Source of the DNA: an uncultured Terrimonas sp.
Lineage (GTDB): Bacteria > Bacteroidota > Bacteroidia > Chitinophagales > Chitinophagaceae
Direction of reading: 5' to 3'
Assembly: GCA_946886925.1 (NCBI GenBank)
Contig: CAMPJQ010000186.1
Coordinates: forward strand, 1 to 6,035
DNA length: 6,035 nt
A program made the position numbers and the translations under genes. The notes beneath the pieces were generated by a model. The model saw only the letters and a program-made list of their open reading frames with translations. It searched no databases and had not been told where the DNA came from. This document shows, one piece after another, positions 5,775 through 6,035 of this stretch. Numbering within the stretch: the first letter of the stretch is position 1; each line of letters opens with the position of its first letter.

Positions 5775-6035
5775 ATGGATCCCGTAAAATATACATTCAG
5801 CAACGCTTCTACACATTGTTATTTTGACGCCACTTTTCCCCAATTAAAAAAGATTGTGGATCCCAAATCGGCGATTATTGTTACCGATGAAAATGTTTAC
5901 AGCGGACATATCCAAAAATTCAGGAACTGGAATACCATTGTATTAAAACCAGGTGAAGCTTTTAAAGTGCAGGCTACGGCTGATACCGTAATTGAACAAA
6001 TGATAGCGCTGCAGGCCGACCGGAAAACGACACTT
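5775..6035 (+). CDS. aroB: 3-dehydroquinate synthase, N-terminal part (3' end outside window)
   Basis: An open frame runs from ATG 5775 to the window edge (87 codons, no stop). It shows the start of the NAD-binding domain of 3-dehydroquinate synthase: AIIVTDENV (33-41, with Asp38 at the position that contacts the NAD ribose), IVLKPGEAFK (55-64, where Glu61 and Lys64 match the PGE..K motif of AroB) and IEQMIALQADRKTTL (73-87), which in the family leads directly to the glycine-rich GGG loop, just beyond the window. The enzyme converts DAHP to 3-dehydroquinate, the second shikimate-pathway step, using NAD and a divalent metal in the cytosol. Finding it soon after the DAHP synthase gene supports the call. 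The metal-binding C-terminal domain cannot be checked. The start is chosen because it gives a typical short N-terminus; the region before it is Shine-Dalgarno-free. It follows the transposase-family gene by 54 bp. Confidence 0.9.
   Translation, partial: MDPVKYTFSNASTHCYFDATFPQLKKIVDPKSAIIVTDENVYSGHIQKFRNWNTIVLKPGEAFKVQATADTVIEQMIALQADRKTTL

Overview
The window reads as a chromosomal segment of a Bacteroidota (Bacteroidetes) bacterium, most likely near the Chitinophagaceae. The grounds are the moderate-to-low GC content, starts without Shine-Dalgarno sequences, a TAnnTTTG-type -7 promoter box (TATCTTTG) before the helicase gene, and a DAHP synthase fused to a C-terminal chorismate mutase, an arrangement typical of this phylum. 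The assignment rests on protein and motif recognition only; no database search was run.

All genes lie on the + strand and are tightly packed. In order they are: the 3' end of pheA (prephenate dehydratase, ACT domain); a fold-type I PLP aminotransferase; tyrA (prephenate/arogenate dehydrogenase, 3 bp after the aminotransferase); a DEAD-box RNA helicase with its own probable promoter; a bifunctional DAHP synthase/chorismate mutase; a small IS200-like (Y1, HUH) transposase-family gene; and the first 87 codons of aroB (3-dehydroquinate synthase), cut by the window end. No gap exceeds 87 bp. No tRNA, rRNA, CRISPR array or convincing intrinsic terminator was seen.

The enzymes form one aromatic amino acid pathway cluster. 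DAHP synthase makes the first shikimate-pathway intermediate and AroB cyclises it. The chorismate mutase domain converts chorismate to prephenate, which PheA takes towards phenylalanine and TyrA towards tyrosine. The aminotransferase probably supplies the transamination step. Neither TyrA nor the visible part of PheA carries a mutase domain, so the mutase fused to DAHP synthase is the only one in view, which fits feedback control of pathway entry at the branch point.

Two genes do not belong to the pathway. One is the DEAD-box helicase, which has a CsdA/DbpA-like architecture. The other is the Y1 transposase-family gene, which keeps its catalytic residues but has no visible IS ends and sits 19 bp after the DAHP synthase gene and 54 bp before aroB. 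That gene is the most interesting item here. Smaller points are a heptamer tandem repeat filling most of the pheA-aminotransferase gap, a compact palindrome before aroB, and non-consensus residues in the aminotransferase, TyrA and the PheA ACT domain. I see no clear evidence of a new multi-gene system.
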